Positions 60,001-64,000 of a stretch of 64,000 nucleotides of DNA are shown piece after piece. The stretch covers positions 7,535,049 to 7,599,048 of the forward strand of contig NW_024104365.1 of NCBI RefSeq assembly GCF_003945595.2, written 5' to 3'. The notes under the pieces are model-generated. The model worked only from the letters and a program-made list of their open reading frames with translations, was not told the origin of the DNA and ran no database searches. Every line of letters starts with the position of its first letter. Positions within the stretch are counted from its first letter, which is position 1. The stretch comes from Pipra filicauda (taxonomy: Eukaryota > Chordata > Aves > Passeriformes > Pipridae). The position numbers were made by a program, and so were the translations under genes.

Positions 60001-60323
60001 CCAGTGTGAAACTAAAAAAACAAAAACCAAAAATAAGTAACCAATGGGTTGTATTTCTCCTAATGCTTTCCTCATTCTCTGTTTACGTTGCAAAGTGTTG
60101 TGGAAGGACATCATTTGTCTACACATCACTGCTAATATGTGGAACACAAAATAACACACTGTTTAGTTTGCAAGTTTATATGCTGCCTGACTTCAAGAAA
60201 AAGAGCATTTTCACTTTGTTATGTTCATTGCATCGTCATCTTCTATACATTTATTTTAGATCTAGCATAGTTAATACTTTAAATGCGCTCCTTCGTGATT
60301 AAGAATTATTTTTATTTCTATAG
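57042..60323 (+). other. intron upstream of the transmembrane exon
   Basis: 3282 nt, AT-rich. No CR1 copy was recognised. At 58350-58600 the minus strand reads in a protein-like way for some tens of codons but with stops, and I could not assign it. Confidence 0.78.
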
Positions 60324-60484
60324 ACTATGTATGCAACCAGCCCATATTCTGATCCCGTTGTGTCAATGGATCTTGATCCCCAACCAATTACAGATGAGGA
60401 AGAAGGCTTGATTTGGGTTGTTGGACCAGTTCTTGCAGTGGTGTTTATCATCTGCATTGTTATTGCTATACTTCTTTATAAAAG
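60324..60484 (+). CDS. PTPRD: PTPRD exon: transmembrane segment
   Basis: 161 nt, phase 0 in and phase 2 out. Encodes [15 protein letters not shown] through [13 protein letters not shown], then the transmembrane helix [18 protein letters not shown] followed by IAILLY (60408-60479), then KR as the start of the stop-transfer segment. Acceptor TTTCTATAG, donor AAAAG|GTAAAT. An acidic DEEEG flanks the outside of the helix and basic residues the inside, as expected for a type I protein. The next exon, with the juxtamembrane wedge and D1 phosphatase domain, is not in the window. Confidence 0.97.
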
Positions 60485-63400
60485 GTAAATTTACCTTCTA
60501 GTTTTCTTGCTAGGGATATAACTTCCTGACATGTTGATCATTTTGTAATACTGTTCCAAATTATATTTTTCTGCTACCATAGTAACTGTCATTGCTTTGG
60601 GATATTTCAGTATTTATTAATGATTTCCGGAATACTGCAGAAATTTTTGATTGAAAGTTTCCAATAATTACAGGTATGCAGGTACATTTTTCTGTTGATG
60701 ACATATTAACACTTCTGCATTTAAGTGTTTTTTCCACTTTGCGTACATTTATATGCAAAGAAAATAAATATGTGCTGCATATAAATATGTATGGAATTGG
60801 CATATTTGACTTTTCAAAACTTGTTTTTAGACATGTAATAGTAATACATTAGGGGTTATATTCAACTTGATGTTAAATGTGATTCTCATCTCCACTCAAG
60901 TAATTTGAGTTTTTACTTTTGACAGTTGGTCTCAATTTGTCAGTGTATCTATATGAATTTGAAGCTCTGAACTGAGAGATTAAAGAGACATCAAATAACG
61001 TTTTTCTACTAATCTTGCAATGAGATCAAATTTCACTTATTCTTCTTTCACTGTCTGTGACACAGTTGTAGTTTTGCTATTATACCTTCTGCCTTACAAT
61101 ATACTCAGTGTAAACTGTGCACGATGCCATAATTTATATGTAGCAGCTTTTTACACTGTAAATGAATTCACAGGGGTCAATCAAAACAAAAGAATCCAAA
61201 CAAAAAAGTTTATTTTAATGTTTAGATTTTGTTCCTAATACATTTTTAAATATATTGATATAATTGCAAATTAATATAAAAATGCTATAAACCTCTGGGG
61301 AGGTGGTGCACTAGGAATAATTTCATTAAATGGAGAATGTCCTCTAAAATTAACAGCTGTAATGCTATCACTTGAATATAAATATTTAAATTCTGCTTGC
61401 CTCTATGGTCTTCCTACCCTAAGTGTCTTTGGTCAAATACCTCTGAAATTGCATGTATGGAACTGGCTTCAGGTTTTGGAAAGAATTCTCTGTTCAGCGG
61501 TAAATACCCGGTCCAGAGTTGACTTGAGCTTATGTCTATATATGGATATATTTATAGAATGTTTTCAGGGCTGTCATCGTACAGCAGCATAACACATGGT
61601 CTGTTGCTTTCACATACTATGTCTCCTGAAAGGTTCTGTTAGTGCATAGTGTTTCAGCCAATCTAATTGGTTAGCAACCAGTGAACGTCTGTTTGTGTCT
61701 GTCTGTCACTTCAAAAACCAGTCGTTAGAGTTGTGCTAAAAGTGAAATATTCCTTTCTTCTGATTATTTTGAATTATTAAGAGTAAATCTTCTCTCATAC
61801 TACAAAAAAAAAATCCAAACAATGGCGTATAAAGCAGATGTGCACCTATTTCTGACAATACTATTTACATTTATGGAACCAAACTAAAAATCTTAAATCT
61901 GTTACCAAATAAAAGATATTAGGCATATTCTACATACAAACAGGTAAAATTTGCTTGTCAGTACTGTGAAGATATTGTCATTTACTGAAAATGGGGGACA
62001 TACTTTCCATCTGTTATTTACTATTTGTACTAGAACTTTTCGGGCAAACGTCCATATGTATTTATTTTTCTATTTTCAGCTATTTACTCTAATTTATTAA
62101 ACTGCACTGAATTGGCAAATTACCTCTGAGAAATTTTGACTGCAGTTTTAGCAGCCTGGTGTCCTCAATGAACTTTTCATTTCTGTAAAAAAGAAGTATA
62201 TAATTGGATATTTTTTTCGAGTATTCAACCTGGATGCAAGCTAACTGCTGGATTTTGATAGACTGACTGACTGTAGAAGAGCAACAACTAGACAAGAAAA
62301 TAGGGATATTTAGCATCCTATTTTGAGAAAGCAGTGAAATTTAATTTCTGAGTTAAATGGATTTACTATGGCTACAGGAGTTGGATGAAAAAAATAAGCA
62401 AAAAAAAGCCCAGGAAAACCAAACATTTTCATGGATACAGGAAATTTTACAATATATTTGTTGAATACAGTGGAGTGTAAGTGCAACAAGTATGGTAACG
62501 AGGAAAAACAAAGGATAGAGGGCATCAGTCTAATAATACATGAACATACATGCAAAAAATATTAAAACTAGGATGTTGTTGAAGGATGTGCAGTGCAAAG
62601 AGGACAGCTAAGAAATGAGCATGTCTTTTGAAGTGCAGATGGTAGTAATTCAAATAAAGGTCAACTATGCTTAATTCACTTTGTCCATAGAAGCCTTTAT
62701 GAACAGACTTGGACCACTAAGCTCATGATTGATAATACGACTTTTATATTTTAATTTCAATCATAGAGAAAGAATTACTTCTATTTCTAAAAGAATCACT
62801 TTAGGTGGAGAAGTCTTGCCCCTCTTTAAAACAGACACTATCAGAGGTAGTGTGAATGAGTTGTGTTAGTTGGTTTGAAGCATATTTAACAATCCCAAAG
62901 ACAAGGAGTGCATGTTTGACCTCATTATTTATTGGTAAGTTGTGTCAGGGTTATTGCCTCTCCATTTAGTCTTAAAATCTGAAAGCAAAGATACTTCATA
63001 GAAAGTTTTTTGGATCATATATTAGAATATAGCCAAAAGGTCCTTGCAGCTCAGTAAGTAACAGTAATACACTGAAGAGTACCTTTTCTTATGATCACAT
63101 ATTGTAGTAATATAATAGCCAACAACAACAGAGGCCAATTAATGTGCTGTCTGCAGAAGATCTCACAGTTTCACAGAACCGAAGGGTCACATCTCTGGAA
63201 TTTGCCTCATCCCAGCCCTGCTCAGAGCATGGCCAGCTACAGCAACTTGTTCAGAGGGATGTCCCAGCAAGATTTAATGTATCTAAGAATGGAAACTCAA
63301 CAACTTTTCTGGGCAACCTGTTCTGTGTTCCAGTATCCTCACAGTAAAAATTATTTTTTCCTGAGTTACAGTTGAATATGTCTTGGCAAATGGAGTTGAC

Positions 63401-64000
63401 TTGGCCAGTAACCAGTTCAGTGTTCTCTGTCCTCGCAGCAGTGAAACCAGGAAACCACCATGCAGTCATAGGGAAAGGAGACACTTACTTTGGAGCAGAT
63501 ATTTCAATCTATTAGACTTAAATATAAATAATAAAATTTAGACATCCAAGTAAATTAACTAAATCTCATTACCTTTTCAGTTATTTTCCTTTGCTCATTC
63601 AAACTTGAAGTACATTACATATCATAGTAAGATTTATAACCAGAATCTCAAACAAAGCCAAATACCTGCTTAGCTAGAGAGAGAGTGCATACCCTAGAAG
63701 AAATACCTAACCATTATGATGGTTCTTTGAGTCTCAGTTTATATTTCAAGTTGATGTTGATAAATCATTACCTTGTTGCAACCTACAGTTTAGGTAAATC
63801 TACAGTGAATCCTTTTAACTCACTTTTAAATGTGTGGTACATATTCAATTACATAAGATTTAGGTGATTGGGAACCCAGTCAGTGAATGTTAAAGAGCTC
63901 TAGAAATTGTTCAGTGTATCTCAAAAATGGACAAATTAGAAAGAAGAGTGCCTGTCCCCATGAAGAATCCTGTCATCTGGTTTTTGGGTTTGGGAATTTA
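60485..64000 (+). other. intron downstream of the transmembrane exon (partial)
   Basis: 3516 nt up to the window edge. I looked for the juxtamembrane and phosphatase coding sequence (for example the HCSAG phosphatase signature) and found none. It contains one old CR1 fragment (63160-63365 on -). Confidence 0.83.
63160..63365 (-). mobile_element. CR1 LINE 3' fragment, minus strand
   Basis: The + strand reads CAGCCCTGCTCAGAGCATGG, then CTAAGAATGGAAACTCAACA, then TTTTCTGGGCAACCTGTTCT and TCCTCACAGTAAAAATTATT, in the order seen in antisense CR1 3' regions. The short open frames across it are remnants or chance. It is old and lacks a clear terminal repeat. Confidence 0.85.

Larger units (their letters stand above)
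1..64000 (+). other. PTPRD: PTPRD gene, internal portion (introns and 19 coding exons)
   Basis: The whole window appears to lie inside one transcription unit on the + strand. The first visible coding exon (14322) begins in phase 1 and encodes Ig2, so the start codon, signal peptide and Ig1 must be upstream. The last exon (ending 60484) stops just after the transmembrane helix with a split arginine codon, so the cytoplasmic D1 and D2 phosphatase domains must be downstream. The joined exons give an uninterrupted frame with the order Ig2, Ig3, FN1-FN8, membrane-proximal region, TM. PTPRD rather than the paralogues PTPRS or PTPRF is indicated by the microexon peptides ESI, GGTPIR and ELRE, and by close agreement along the whole ectodomain with the PTPRD protein as I remember it. 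Family role: a presynaptic type I receptor phosphatase binding postsynaptic IL1RAPL1, IL1RAcP, Slitrk and SALM proteins. Confidence 0.95.

Noticed and set aside
60485..64000. Possible juxtamembrane or phosphatase exon after the TM exon
   Set aside because: No sequence resembling the stop-transfer/juxtamembrane peptide or the PTP active-site signature was found.
1..64000. CRISPR array, operon, tRNA, rRNA or bacterial-type defence system
   Set aside because: The sequence is spliced vertebrate DNA; no regularly spaced repeats, cloverleaf with conserved boxes or prokaryotic coding pattern was seen.

Overview
The window is vertebrate nuclear DNA, most likely from a bird. It is AT-rich, intron-dominated and holds one recognisable gene on the + strand: PTPRD, which encodes receptor-type tyrosine-protein phosphatase delta, a LAR-family presynaptic adhesion molecule. 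The bird call rests on interspersed repeats that are almost all CR1 (chicken repeat 1) LINE fragments, with no Alu, B1 or L1-like sequence seen. In birds PTPRD lies on the Z chromosome (established knowledge), so a Z-linked locus is likely. The species cannot be named from the sequence.

Layout: positions 1-14321 are the 3' part of a long intron upstream of the first visible coding exon. It contains two large, broken CR1 copies in opposite orientations (about 7958-9556 on - and 10918-13017 on +). Positions 14322-60484 carry 19 coding exons, all with GT-AG junctions. In order they encode Ig2 (with two microexons), a four-residue microexon between Ig2 and Ig3, Ig3, fibronectin type III repeats 1 to 8, the membrane-proximal region with a furin-type site, and the transmembrane helix. 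Positions 60485-64000 are the next intron. Ig1, the signal peptide and the two cytoplasmic phosphatase domains lie outside the window. The joined exons total 3517 nt, open throughout in one frame (1171 full codons plus a split codon at each end).

The most informative part is the splicing architecture. Microexons of 9, 18 and 12 nt, which match the known meA (ESI and GGTPIR) and meB (ELRE) inserts, are each symmetric and flanked by consensus splice sites. Each has a TGC trinucleotide 19-32 nt upstream, as in neuronal SRRM4 (nSR100)-dependent microexons. A 27-nt exon splits FN5. The exons for FN4-FN7 form an in-frame cassette, and the FN8 exon starts at a tandem NAGNAG acceptor. Together these give a combinatorial set of ectodomains that set synaptic partner choice.

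No bacterial-type system, CRISPR, operon, tRNA or rRNA was seen. I found no convincing previously undescribed system. The points worth checking concern splicing control, CR1 decay, a few palindromes and two unassigned intronic stretches.
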